A stretch of DNA of 15,081 nt from an uncultured Lachnospiraceae bacterium (GTDB taxonomy: Bacteria; Bacillota; Clostridia; Lachnospirales; Lachnospiraceae). The notes under the pieces were generated by a model. It saw only the letters and a program-made list of their open reading frames with translations, made no database searches and was not told the origin of the DNA. Below are positions 6,333 through 13,477 of the stretch, piece after piece. Position 1 is the stretch's first letter. Each line of letters begins with the position of its first letter. Location: positions 1 to 15,081 of the forward strand of contig CAJTMC010000063.1 in assembly GCA_910577115.1 (NCBI GenBank), in the 5' to 3' direction. A program made the position numbers and the translations under genes.

Positions 6333-6360
6333 AAAAAAGATGCCGCTAAATTGCAGCATC
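6333..6360 (-). terminator. Rho-independent terminator after MerR-1
   Basis: On the minus strand GATGCTGC pairs with GCGGCATC (one G-U) around a 6-nt loop (6339-6360), followed by six T (6338-6333). It ends the MerR-1 transcript just before the next MerR-type promoter. Confidence 0.85.
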
Positions 6361-6365
6361 TTCTT

Positions 6366-7184
6366 TCATAGTGGTTTTACAGGAAAGCACACCTCTGTAA
6401 CCATATCTTCTACTGATTGTTCCGTTTCCGGGGATACATGGTATATGTTGAAGCGTTTCCCATCAAGCCTGTAGTGATTATCAGTAATCCACCGTATGAT
6501 TTCCTCATTTGCCTCTGGCAGCAAGCCGTACTGCCCTTTAAACGTAAGTGTTGCTGCCGTTGTTTCTTCAATTTTCTTAAATTTCATTGCCTCTGTGTCA
6601 TGATACCTGCCGACTACCGCCTGCTGTATCTCCACATCCAGATCATATTCTTTGAATCCTTCATCATGGAACACTGCTATATTCAAAGGCGGATTTGCAA
6701 ATTGTATTTTTTGCGATGCTCTCTCCTTTGCCATCTTTTCCCAGAGAACAGCTTCATTCCCTGGGGTTGCTATTCTCCCTCTGATACTAATCACATTATG
6801 GGCAGGAAATTTTTTGAGCGCCACACTGTACAAAGGGATATCTGAAACATGTCCCAAATTCGCTATGGTTGTTTCGATTAGATTCAATTGTTTTTGCAAA
6901 TTCGCAATTTTTTCCCGCTGTTCCACCGCATGGAGTTCGAGATAATCTTTGAGTTGGTCATTGTTTGTATATTTCGCCAATATTTCCTTGATTAAGGCTA
7001 ATCCCAACCCCATACTTTTTAACGCCTGTATCTTGTTGGCTATCGGGAGCTGACATTCACTGTAGTATCTATATCCCGTGAAATCATCCACATGCTCAGG
7101 AATCAGCAAGCCAATCTCATCATAGTGCCGAAGCATATGGATACTGATTTGTGATAAAACTGAAAATTCTCCTATTTTCAACAA
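6366..7184 (-). CDS. MerR-family regulator with GyrI-like effector domain (MerR-1)
   Basis: I place the start at TTG 7184, reading MLKIGEFSVLSQISIHMLRH, 8 nt after AGGAGG. The GTG at 7193 overlaps the ribosome site. The result is 272 residues. Residues 1-70 are the MerR winged helix-turn-helix, with HMLRHYDEIGLL and the wing motif TGYRYYS. A dimerisation helix covers about 75-115 and includes VEQREKIANLQKQLNLIETT. A BmrR/GyrI-like ligand-binding domain covers about 118-270 and ends in MVTEVCFPVK, typical of that family. Such domains bind hydrophobic cationic or drug-like ligands and then twist promoters with 19-bp spacers. Two matching promoters nearby (its own and the BtrH operon) indicate autoregulation plus activation of that operon. 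Confidence 0.9.
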   Translation of the reverse strand: MLKIGEFSVLSQISIHMLRHYDEIGLLIPEHVDDFTGYRYYSECQLPIANKIQALKSMGLGLALIKEILAKYTNNDQLKDYLELHAVEQREKIANLQKQLNLIETTIANLGHVSDIPLYSVALKKFPAHNVISIRGRIATPGNEAVLWEKMAKERASQKIQFANPPLNIAVFHDEGFKEYDLDVEIQQAVVGRYHDTEAMKFKKIEETTAATLTFKGQYGLLPEANEEIIRWITDNHYRLDGKRFNIYHVSPETEQSVEDMVTEVCFPVKPL

Positions 7185-7205
7185 AGAAACCACCTCCTGA
7201 CTTTA

Positions 7206-7236
7206 AGTGTAAACCCTCACATAATACGAGAGTCAA
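7206..7236 (-). promoter_or_regulatory. MerR-type promoter of MerR-1 (19-bp spacer)
   Basis: TTGACT (7236-7231) and TACACT (7211-7206) lie 19 bp apart on the minus strand. ACTCTC and GAGGGT in the spacer form an imperfect dyad. It is nearly the same as the promoter at 6291-6321 and sits 22 nt before the MerR-1 start codon. Confidence 0.75.
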
Positions 7237-7258
7237 TCCGTTTTTCTTGGTCGATGAC

Positions 7259-7287
7259 ACTATAAATCGTCTTTGTGGTAAAGTCAA
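7259..7287 (-). promoter_or_regulatory. second, consensus sigma-A promoter upstream of MerR-1
   Basis: TTGACT (7287-7282) and TATAGT (7264-7259) lie 17 bp apart on the minus strand, close to consensus. Transcription from it would run through the MerR-type promoter. It probably gives basal MerR-1 expression that the protein itself could reduce by binding downstream. Confidence 0.6.
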
Positions 7288-7310
7288 CCGATAATGCAAT
7301 TTTGTTCACC

Positions 7311-8279
7311 TCATAAAATAGGCTCAATGAATTTCTTGATCAGTTCTATTCTGTCCCCTGCTTTGGGTACAAAGAGAGCTGCAATAGAAATCACCAGCTT
7401 TTTCTTTGTGTTTACATAAATGATATTGCCGCCATCCCCCATAGCTGCATAGCCATCCTCATTTACCCACCATAGATATCCATAGGGCAGATTCTCTTTT
7501 TTCCATCGGCTATGTTCTATTGTACTGTCCTCTACCCATTTTGATGAAATGATCTGCTTCCCCTCCCATATACCGCCATTCAGATATAACTGCCCAATCT
7601 TTGCCATATCCATTGGTGTAAGCGTAAGTCCCCAGCCTGCCGCATGAATCCCCATGGAATCTATTACCCATCCGCTAATATCCGTAGACTGGTTAAATGC
7701 CAATTGTTCCTCTTTGCTTTCGAATAGTAAATTATTTTCCACTTTAATTCCAAGCGGCTCAAATAAATTCTCTGCCGCAAAATCTAATACGGGTTGCCCT
7801 GTTGCCCTCACTAAAATTCCCGATAAGATGTCCGGCCCGATCAATGGGGCATATCGGAATGCCCCTATCTTCCCACGACCGCCTAATAAATCAAGCGAAA
7901 ATTTTACCCAGTCACTACTTGTAAAATATTTTATATAAGGTGCAAAAAATCGATATTTATAAGGTGCCGTCATTGTCAGCATATCTCTTAGGGTAATATT
8001 CTGTATTCTTCTCTCTCCCCTTTTCACTATGTATTCCGGGAAGTAATCCAGCACTTTCTCCTCAATATTTTTAATGTATCCTTTATCCAGAGCAATCCCA
8101 ATTAATATTGAAATAATGCTTTTTGTCACGGAATAGATATGAACGCGGCTATTCGCAGTGCAGCCCTTAAAGTATTTTTCATAGGATACATCACCATCTT
8201 TTATTATGATGATCCCTGTGGTATTTCCATATTTGCTACTTATAATCTGTTCCAACTCTTTCATCTTTATCTGATTCAT
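7311..8279 (-). CDS. serine hydrolase, class C beta-lactamase / DD-peptidase fold
   Basis: The 322-residue protein starts at ATG 8279 with GAGGAAG upstream. It has the S-x-x-K catalytic motif (Ser50-Val-Thr-Lys53 in HIYSVTKSI) and a Tyr-containing second motif (Tyr143-Ala-Pro145), where YSN is more usual. A GDGG motif (281-284) stands in for the K/H-T/S-G triad. GWGLTLTPMDMAKIGQLYLN (215-234) is a conserved family stretch. There is no signal peptide, so a cytoplasmic esterase or amidase is more likely than a secreted beta-lactamase. It starts 42 nt after MerR-2 on the same strand and probably shares that promoter. That arrangement suggests the MerR-2 ligand or a related ester/amide is its substrate (inference). 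No terminator is visible after the gene. Confidence 0.85.
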   Translation of the reverse strand: MNQIKMKELEQIISSKYGNTTGIIIIKDGDVSYEKYFKGCTANSRVHIYSVTKSIISILIGIALDKGYIKNIEEKVLDYFPEYIVKRGERRIQNITLRDMLTMTAPYKYRFFAPYIKYFTSSDWVKFSLDLLGGRGKIGAFRYAPLIGPDILSGILVRATGQPVLDFAAENLFEPLGIKVENNLLFESKEEQLAFNQSTDISGWVIDSMGIHAAGWGLTLTPMDMAKIGQLYLNGGIWEGKQIISSKWVEDSTIEHSRWKKENLPYGYLWWVNEDGYAAMGDGGNIIYVNTKKKLVISIAALFVPKAGDRIELIKKFIEPIL

Positions 8280-8321
8280 ACTTTCTTCCTCTCATGCACT
8301 TCACAGCATCTGCTTGTCATT

Positions 8322-9155
8322 TCAGTCTTTTGAAACTCTCTTTTTTACCGGATAATAGACCTCCGTAACAAGTTCGCTTTCCTTTGAAACCTCTGCCGGG
8401 TCTGTTACATATACCTCATACAACGCATTGCTGTTTTCATAACCTTCCCTTTTTGCCCACTCTATTTGTTTAGCGTAAACTGAAGGAAGCTGTGAGTAAG
8501 AACCCTGCACAACTGTTTTCAAGCATAGCCCAGGACAAAAATCTCTTGTTCCAGTCGCATACTCTCTTATCGGGATTGCAAATTCCGTATCTAATCCAAA
8601 TGGTGTATACTCATCGTCATGAAACAGTACCATTGGAGGAGCAGACGCTGTTAGTTTCTTCTCTTCCATTTTCCGAAATAGTTGCCCAAAGCAAGTACCA
8701 TATTTCTCTGAAAACTCTTGTTCTAAAACATTTTTCCGTATCGACAGAAGATACATCATCGGTATCTCGACTAACTGTACATCAATGCTTTCCATATAGG
8801 ACATAATGGATTTTCCGTTCCTCAAATTTAATATATCGCCATCTATCTGATGCAATGTATCTTCAAACTTTTGTACCTTTACTGCAATCTCTTTTTTCTT
8901 TTTATTAAGTGCAGTAAAAAGTACCTCATCCATCCGTTCTTCCGATTCCAAAATTAATTTGATTTCTTCCAAAGAAAAACAATAATCCTTCAGACGATTA
9001 ATCAGCAGCATTTTTTCCAATTGCTCGATGGAATAATACCGATAACCATTTTCCGGATTGATTTCATCCGGCAGTATCAATCCTATTTCAGCATAATATC
9101 TAAGCGTTTTTGTAGATACCCTGCATATGTTTGAAAATTCTCCAATTGTAAGCAT
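8322..9155 (-). CDS. MerR-family regulator with GyrI-like effector domain (MerR-2)
   Basis: The 277-residue protein starts at ATG 9155 (MLTIGEFSNICRVSTKTLRY) behind AAGGAGGG (9163-9170). The winged helix-turn-helix covers residues 1-70, with the wing motif NGYRYYSIEQ. A coiled dimer helix (about 75-115, KKKKEIAVKVQKFEDTLHQI) follows. The GyrI-like domain (about 120-270) ends in ELVTEVYYPVKKR. It has the same domain layout as MerR-1, and the C-terminal VTEV-aromatic-P-V motif is shared, so the two are paralogues. A 19-bp spacer promoter with a strong dyad lies directly upstream, and the serine hydrolase gene follows in the same operon. The ligand is not identifiable from sequence; hydrophobic drugs are usual for the family. 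Confidence 0.9.
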   Translation of the reverse strand: MLTIGEFSNICRVSTKTLRYYAEIGLILPDEINPENGYRYYSIEQLEKMLLINRLKDYCFSLEEIKLILESEERMDEVLFTALNKKKKEIAVKVQKFEDTLHQIDGDILNLRNGKSIMSYMESIDVQLVEIPMMYLLSIRKNVLEQEFSEKYGTCFGQLFRKMEEKKLTASAPPMVLFHDDEYTPFGLDTEFAIPIREYATGTRDFCPGLCLKTVVQGSYSQLPSVYAKQIEWAKREGYENSNALYEVYVTDPAEVSKESELVTEVYYPVKKRVSKD

Positions 9156-9178
9156 ATGCGAGCCCTCCTTCCAAGCTC

Positions 9179-9209
9179 AGTATAAACTTTACCCTAAGGG
9201 GAAAGTCAA
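9179..9209 (-). promoter_or_regulatory. MerR-type promoter of MerR-2 (19-bp spacer, dyad)
   Basis: TTGACT (9209-9204) and TATACT (9184-9179) lie 19 bp apart on the minus strand. The spacer dyad ACTTTACCC-TAA-GGGGAAAGT agrees at eight of nine arm positions. This is a textbook MerR operator and differs from that of MerR-1, so the two regulators probably do not cross-regulate. Confidence 0.8.
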
Positions 9210-9276
9210 CGGCACTTTTAATACCCTGCCTAGCAGTTTGGATAAGAGAAAGCGCCTCCCCTTTCAAGGTAGTAGC

Positions 9277-9305
9277 ATTTTAGTCGAATAAAAAATGAAT
9301 TGCAA
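9277..9305 (-). promoter_or_regulatory. possible additional promoter upstream of MerR-2
   Basis: TTGCAA (9305-9300) and TAAAAT (9282-9277) lie 17 bp apart on the minus strand. A purine-rich GGGGAGG at 9255-9261 follows with no good start codon behind it. It could give basal MerR-2 transcription. Confidence 0.35.
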
Positions 9306-9434
9306 GTCATATTCCTCTAAAAGATAAAATATCTCATGTTTTAATAATGTTATCCGTGCAACATACTCCATTCTATTCTGTCAACTCAATTATTCCACCC
9401 AAAGAGCAGTAGATATGTTTCCGAACAATACATC

Positions 9435-9486
9435 AAAAAAAATCCGGGAGCCGGAACAATTTTTCTAAACTGTCCCAGATTCCGGA
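9435..9486 (-). terminator. Rho-independent terminator with eight-T tract
   Basis: This hairpin (9443-9486) has arms of about 20 nt with two mismatches, a tetraloop and a U8 tract. It is a clear terminator on the minus strand whether or not it ends a separate small RNA. Confidence 0.85.
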
Positions 9487-9506
9487 AGCCCCTTGTGTTC
9501 TGTACT
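9435..9506 (-). ncRNA. candidate small RNA of about 70 nt ending in a strong terminator
   Basis: A promoter-like pair lies upstream (TTGATG 9541-9536, TAATAT 9518-9513, 17-bp spacer), which predicts a start near 9506. The transcript folds into a hairpin at 9443-9486. Its inner 12-bp stem, CTGGGACAGTTT with AAATTGTTCCGG, is closed by an AGAA tetraloop, and an outer TCCGG/CCGGA clamp follows. Eight T come next (9442-9435). No credible protein frame lies between promoter and terminator. The alternative is that this is only the terminator of the Xre gene at 9729, about 240 nt upstream. The rest of 9156-9728 shows no gene that I can support. Confidence 0.4.
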
Positions 9507-9512
9507 TTTATA

Positions 9513-9541
9513 ATATTATATTCCTCAACTCTTGACATCAA
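9513..9541 (-). promoter_or_regulatory. promoter-like pair in front of the candidate small RNA
   Basis: TTGATG (9541-9536) and TAATAT (9518-9513) lie 17 bp apart on the minus strand. A weaker plus-strand pair, TTGACA (9532-9537) with ATATGA (9555-9560), overlaps it, so the direction is not settled from sequence alone. Confidence 0.4.
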
Positions 9542-9728
9542 CACGATACACTCAATATGACACAAATTCCATACGAAAAAACATATCCACAATTTGTTTA
9601 TCCGCTCCATAAAAACACTATTTTTTAGTTCAATTCATTTATAAATTCAACTCTATACTATATATTTTATCAATATTCTCCATACGATAAAATCCCCTTC
9701 AAGTTAAACTTTTTATTCTTTAACAAAT

Positions 9729-9956
9729 CTATTTTCCATTTCCAATTTGAATTTTCTCTCCGTTCGGCAAGATAAATACTTGCTCATATTCAACATCCAA
9801 CGCTTCTGCTATTTTCATCATTTCTTCAGAAGAAATTGTACCCCGTTGCAACTTTTTATTAAAATTTTGCGGTGTCTGTCCGATGCGCCTACAAAGTTCT
9901 GCAAGACTAATATTCTGTCTTTCACACAGCTCTCTTACCATCTCTGATGTTCTCAT
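9729..9956 (-). CDS. small Xre-family helix-turn-helix regulator
   Basis: The 75-residue protein starts at ATG 9956 behind AGAGGTG (9961-9967). Residues 6-58 are a Cro/CI-type helix-turn-helix: MVRELCERQNISLAELCRRI, then GQTPQNFNKKLQRGTISSEE with the recognition helix near residues 27-36. It ends with a short beta tail (EKIQIGNGK). Very similar stand-alone 70-80-residue regulators (TPQNFNKKL type) are common in Lachnospiraceae. The upstream promoter carries a palindrome over its -35, which indicates autorepression. It lies between the MerR modules and the nucleosidase operon, beyond that operon's terminator, so it is a separate unit. Whether it controls the operon cannot be told. Confidence 0.85.
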   Translation of the reverse strand: MRTSEMVRELCERQNISLAELCRRIGQTPQNFNKKLQRGTISSEEMMKIAEALDVEYEQVFILPNGEKIQIGNGK

Positions 9957-9979
9957 AATTCACCTCTGTCATATATTCT

Positions 9980-10009
9980 ATTATAAACCACTTGATTGAC
10001 AACCTCAAG
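9980..10009 (-). promoter_or_regulatory. promoter and palindromic operator of the 75-residue Xre gene
   Basis: TTGAGG (10008-10003) and TATAAT (9985-9980) lie 17 bp apart on the minus strand. CTTGA-N9-TCAAG (9991-10009) is a perfect 5-bp dyad covering the -35, a natural binding site for a Cro-like repressor. Confidence 0.6.
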
Positions 10010-10030
10010 ATTTTCTTATGACACACTCTA

Positions 10031-10072
10031 AAAGAAAAAGCACTTTGCCACGCCCCTCAGATTGCAAAGTGC
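10031..10072 (-). terminator. Rho-independent terminator of the four-gene nucleosidase operon
   Basis: GCACTTTGC and GCAAAGTGC (10064-10072, 10040-10048) form a perfect 9-bp stem with a 15-nt loop. On the minus strand the stem is followed by TTTTTCTTTT. It lies 48 nt past the stop of the membrane-protein gene. Confidence 0.85.
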
Positions 10073-10119
10073 CTTAATAACATACCAGAAAAATTTCTAT
10101 TAATAAAAAACACTACTAT

Positions 10120-10668
10120 TTAGTCCATTTCGATTTTGTCATGGAAAAAGCACTCAATAGCATATTCATCTGTATTGAACAAGGAGTCGGTGATCCATTC
10201 TTCAAACGCTAAAATAGCTTTTTCTCCCAAAAAGAATACTTCATAACTACTACGTTTTTCTTCACCGTAATAATAGAAACCAATTATCCACGCTGTCAAA
10301 ACCAAGTATATGATAATCCAGCGACTTGTATGGCTTTTATTATCCTTTTTTTTATTACATTCATCCTTTTTTTCCTTAAAAGCATCTTTTATTTTATTGG
10401 CTCTATCTTGCCAGTTAGGATTACTGGTTGAAAATGCTAACTTCTCAAACAGCCTAACACGCAATGGAACTACTAATTCCCGATTAATGAAATCAATATA
10501 AACTCTACATTTACTAATAATTTTGTGGCATATTTTTGATAATATATAGACAAGCACAACAATAATTAATATCTCAATGGCAACTCTAATGCCAAACTCA
10601 ATCTCAAAAAGATGCTTAAACATGAAATGAAAAAATGCCTTTATTTGCTTTCCATATTCAGATATCAT
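10120..10668 (-). CDS. two-pass membrane protein, fourth gene of the nucleosidase operon
   Basis: The 182-residue protein starts at ATG 10668 (MISEYGKQIK) with GAGG nine bases upstream. The GTG at 10683 is less likely. The start overlaps the end of the SPFH-like gene by 11 nt. Two hydrophobic segments are visible at about 27-48 (VAIEILIIVVLVYILSKI) and 117-134 (WIIIYLVLTAWIIGFYYY). The loop between them is strongly basic (residues 89-116, with KEKKDECNKKKDNK). By the positive-inside rule this loop is cytoplasmic, with an acidic C-terminal tail (EEWITDSLFNTDEYA) outside. No family is recognised. Position and overlap imply that it works with the SPFH-like protein in or near the membrane. It could be a membrane anchor, pore or sensor; the sequence does not decide. 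Confidence 0.75.
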   Translation of the reverse strand: MISEYGKQIKAFFHFMFKHLFEIEFGIRVAIEILIIVVLVYILSKICHKIISKCRVYIDFINRELVVPLRVRLFEKLAFSTSNPNWQDRANKIKDAFKEKKDECNKKKDNKSHTSRWIIIYLVLTAWIIGFYYYGEEKRSSYEVFFLGEKAILAFEEWITDSLFNTDEYAIECFFHDKIEMD

Positions 10669-11794
10669 CCTTTCCGTCCTCACTTATATTAATTACATTT
10701 TTATCTTCTATACTAACAGTCGGAGATGATGAAATCCGTGATGACGGTGCCTGGGTTCCTCCCAGCAATAACTGCTTTGTCATCTCTCCAACCGTCATAT
10801 CATCAATAACCCCCGCCTCAGCCATTTCCTTAATAAGTGATATTTTTTGCTTAACAAGCTCAAGATCTTTCATTTTATTTTCTCTTTCAAGATCAATTTT
10901 AGCTTGCTGACTGTTAATATGACCTTGATAAGTCGAATCAATTGCAGCAAGGTTTTCAAGACCATACATTTCAATATTTTGAAGCTGTGCCTGAGCAACT
11001 GCCGCTACATTTTCCGCTTGTTGTAATTGATAGGCTTTCTGAGCCGCAACTTCTTTTGTTTTCATATCAATGTTATGCTGCTGTTCTTCAAGTTCTGCCT
11101 GATGGCGTATTTCAGCTAGTTGTTTTTCCGTTTCTGCTTTTTCTCTTGCAACTTCTGCCTCTTTTCTGCGGGCCTCTGCCTCTTCTTTATCACGTTCTAA
11201 CTTTCTTTTTAACGCCTCGACATCTGCCTGTCGTAATTTATCCGCCTTATCATCATCAATTTGTTTTTGCGACACATCATCAACAGACGAAGCCACTTGA
11301 ATCACTTGTACTTTTAAATATGTAAGTCGCGAAAGCAATTCTCGAATTTTATTTAAAGCATCCGTTTCAAGAATTGACAGTTCTAATGATTTGTAGGATT
11401 TATCTAATGTAAATGCATCAAGATATTCGAGTATTGGTTCGGAAATGTCAGTTACATTATTTTTTAAAATAACTTTTACTGCATCTCTGTCTGGTTTTAC
11501 CGAAACAATGAACTTATAAGTAATATCCATCCATTGATTTGTACCATTGGCAAAAGGAAAACGAAAACTATGCTGGAACTCAAATGCTTGTAAAGTTATA
11601 TGCACAAGTCGATCAAGATGCCATTTTTTTATTGCTTCCGGAAATACAGTATCTTCCTGTAAATATACATTACAATGCTCTCGTGAATCATGCGGATAAA
11701 GGACTAATGCCATATCATTTGGGACAACAGGGGGCTTATCAAACCATGAGTATTTATAGGGTTCATTTTTTATAATGGGATTCATATTTGCCAT
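10658..11794 (-). CDS. SPFH/band-7-like coiled-coil protein, third gene of the nucleosidase operon
   Basis: The 378-residue protein starts at ATG 11794 (MANMNPIIKN), eight bases after GGAGG. The TTG at 11809 lies in the ribosome site and is rejected. Residues 20-170 are beta-strand rich: MALVLYPHDSREHCNVYLQE, WMDITYKFIVSVKPDRDAV and LKVQVIQVASSVDD. The order of strands, the DITYKFIVSVKP segment and the transition into a long helix resemble an SPFH (stomatin/prohibitin/flotillin) domain. A long Lys/Glu/Ala coiled coil follows (172-325, with EAEARRKEAEVAREKAETEK). The tail contains GVIDDMTVGEMTKQLLLGG and a Ser-rich end. There is no N-terminal membrane hairpin; the adjacent two-pass protein may supply anchoring. 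SPFH proteins form large membrane-bound oligomers. The assignment is by pattern, so another beta-domain plus coiled coil is possible. Confidence 0.6.
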   Translation of the reverse strand: MANMNPIIKNEPYKYSWFDKPPVVPNDMALVLYPHDSREHCNVYLQEDTVFPEAIKKWHLDRLVHITLQAFEFQHSFRFPFANGTNQWMDITYKFIVSVKPDRDAVKVILKNNVTDISEPILEYLDAFTLDKSYKSLELSILETDALNKIRELLSRLTYLKVQVIQVASSVDDVSQKQIDDDKADKLRQADVEALKRKLERDKEEAEARRKEAEVAREKAETEKQLAEIRHQAELEEQQHNIDMKTKEVAAQKAYQLQQAENVAAVAQAQLQNIEMYGLENLAAIDSTYQGHINSQQAKIDLERENKMKDLELVKQKISLIKEMAEAGVIDDMTVGEMTKQLLLGGTQAPSSRISSSPTVSIEDKNVINISEDGKDDI

Positions 11795-11795
11795 T

Positions 11796-13472
11796 TCACT
11801 TACCTCCAATTTTTCGGTATATTTTTCCAGCTAAAGATATTGGATTTTGGGGACGTGTTGAAATATTCATAAGAAAAAACATTATATTATTGCGGATTCT
11901 TTCTTCTTCTGCCAATTTTGAGAAAAATGCTTCTATTTTCAAATATTCTATTTCTTCATTAACAAAACCACTTCGCAGTTTCAAATAATTTTCTAGAATT
12001 TTTTCAGAGATTCGCTTAAACCTCCGATTTTTCAACAACTCCGCCCATAAAAAAATTAAATTGCTAGATGTATCATCATCACGTAATACCAAGCGTATAA
12101 AAATCATATCCTTAAACTTTGAGGGATTTGAAGTATTCAAACAACTCTCGTTATAGTCCTCCTGCACAAATAATAATGTAATGAACTGCACAAAATCCCT
12201 ACGGGGATCATTACGTTTCATTTGCTTTAAAATGTTATGTATTTCTGATACTAGTGCAATATAATACTCTGCATATCTATTCCCTATATTAAAAAAAAGA
12301 TCGATATTGTTTATAAAATTTTCTTCCTCCGGCAAGTCCATATCCAATTTGTTAAGTATAAGCTGGAGCCTTGGCTGAGTGATTAACTCCCATAAAATCG
12401 GACGAATCAATTTACCAATTTTATCCCTTTTATAGGATAAGGTCTTACACATCAATAATATAATGACATAATAATGAATATCTTTATCTATATTGGGTAC
12501 AAAAGCTAAATATTTATCAGCACGATATTCAGTTTTTGAATTCTCTGCAATTGAACATAACACCTGAGCCACGGCAATATCTGAAGGTATACTTTTATTT
12601 TGTATTAATCTGACAACTATTTTTGATATAAAATACTCAGGATTAATATCGCATAATTTTTTCAACGTATTTATTGCAGCAACATACAATGTTATCTTTT
12701 CAGAACAAATAAGTTTCGTTAAAAAAGCTGTTACCTTATCTTTTAGTGTAACAAATTCTGAGTACACACACCTCAAAACATTTAGTGAATGTTCCTCTGA
12801 TGAAAACCCAATAAAGCTTGTCAAAAGCTTACCGCCTGAGGTAATTAACGTATCTTGATAAAACCTAATACCAAAATTATTACTTGCTTCTTGTCGAGAA
12901 ATCTCAAATGGTTCTCTTTTAATGACAACTTTCTCGCCCTTATCGTTTACAATTTCCGTATATTCTTCTACAATTAAATCATAAAAAATTTTAGCTTCTT
13001 GACTTACTAAATCAAATTGATAATTATCAAATATTGAAAGTACTATCAATAGAGAGCAATAAGGATTTTGTTGCTGCTCCTTAAGATATTTATAAACCGC
13101 ACTATAATCAGAAATATCCAAAATAACTGTTTCCGAAACCGACTCTTTAATTACTGCTTGAGCTGCCCCAATGCAGACTGCTTCATTATAGCTATTATCA
13201 TGCCCTGCACTGCTGTTTGTTGCATTATCATTGTAATTATCACCTTTTATATCATTGATTGTTATATTAATAGAGGTATGTGAGCCATTATCTAATACCT
13301 CGGAAATATTTTTTACCAACTCCACACTACTTTTTGATATACTTCCTTCTTTTATCAATTTCTCTGTAGATTCGGAATTAGAGCTATCATACTCTGAAAT
13401 AAATTTACCATTTTCTACGGGTTCATCTTTTAAAAACCTTTCTTCATATTCACTTTCACTCACGCCACACAT
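11796..13472 (-). CDS. large helical repeat-like protein with N-terminal Asn/Gly motif, second gene of the nucleosidase operon
   Basis: The 558-residue protein starts at ATG 13472, 12 nt after GGAGG, which lies inside the end of the nucleosidase gene. Three parts are visible. Residues 1-65 are acidic and Ser-rich, probably disordered. Residues 67-103 hold an Asn/Gly motif (SINITINDIKGDNYNDN, then SYNEAVCIGA) matching the nucleosidase tail. Residues 115-545 are alpha-helical with repeated helix pairs, for example TLYVAAINTLKKLCDINPEY and DIHYYVIILLMCKTLSYKRD, in the manner of HEAT/ARM repeats. No Walker A (GxxxxGK[ST]) or other catalytic motif is visible, so it is not a standard NLR/STAND ATPase. 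By layout it could be a sensor or adaptor passing a signal to the nucleosidase through the motif. The stop (TGA) is one base before the next start codon. Confidence 0.75.
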   Translation of the reverse strand: MCGVSESEYEERFLKDEPVENGKFISEYDSSNSESTEKLIKEGSISKSSVELVKNISEVLDNGSHTSINITINDIKGDNYNDNATNSSAGHDNSYNEAVCIGAAQAVIKESVSETVILDISDYSAVYKYLKEQQQNPYCSLLIVLSIFDNYQFDLVSQEAKIFYDLIVEEYTEIVNDKGEKVVIKREPFEISRQEASNNFGIRFYQDTLITSGGKLLTSFIGFSSEEHSLNVLRCVYSEFVTLKDKVTAFLTKLICSEKITLYVAAINTLKKLCDINPEYFISKIVVRLIQNKSIPSDIAVAQVLCSIAENSKTEYRADKYLAFVPNIDKDIHYYVIILLMCKTLSYKRDKIGKLIRPILWELITQPRLQLILNKLDMDLPEEENFINNIDLFFNIGNRYAEYYIALVSEIHNILKQMKRNDPRRDFVQFITLLFVQEDYNESCLNTSNPSKFKDMIFIRLVLRDDDTSSNLIFLWAELLKNRRFKRISEKILENYLKLRSGFVNEEIEYLKIEAFFSKLAEEERIRNNIMFFLMNISTRPQNPISLAGKIYRKIGGK

Positions 13473-13477
13473 CTATA

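Noticed and set aside
7217..7309. 30-residue minus-strand frame starting at GTG 7309 directly after the hydrolase stop
   Set aside because: The sequence is fully explained by two promoters (7259-7287 and 7206-7236), and there is no ribosome site before the GTG.
9386..9610. 74-residue minus-strand frame (MERINKLWIC start)
   Set aside because: It has no ribosome site, and it runs through the candidate small-RNA promoter and the strong terminator. The residue pattern is not protein-like.
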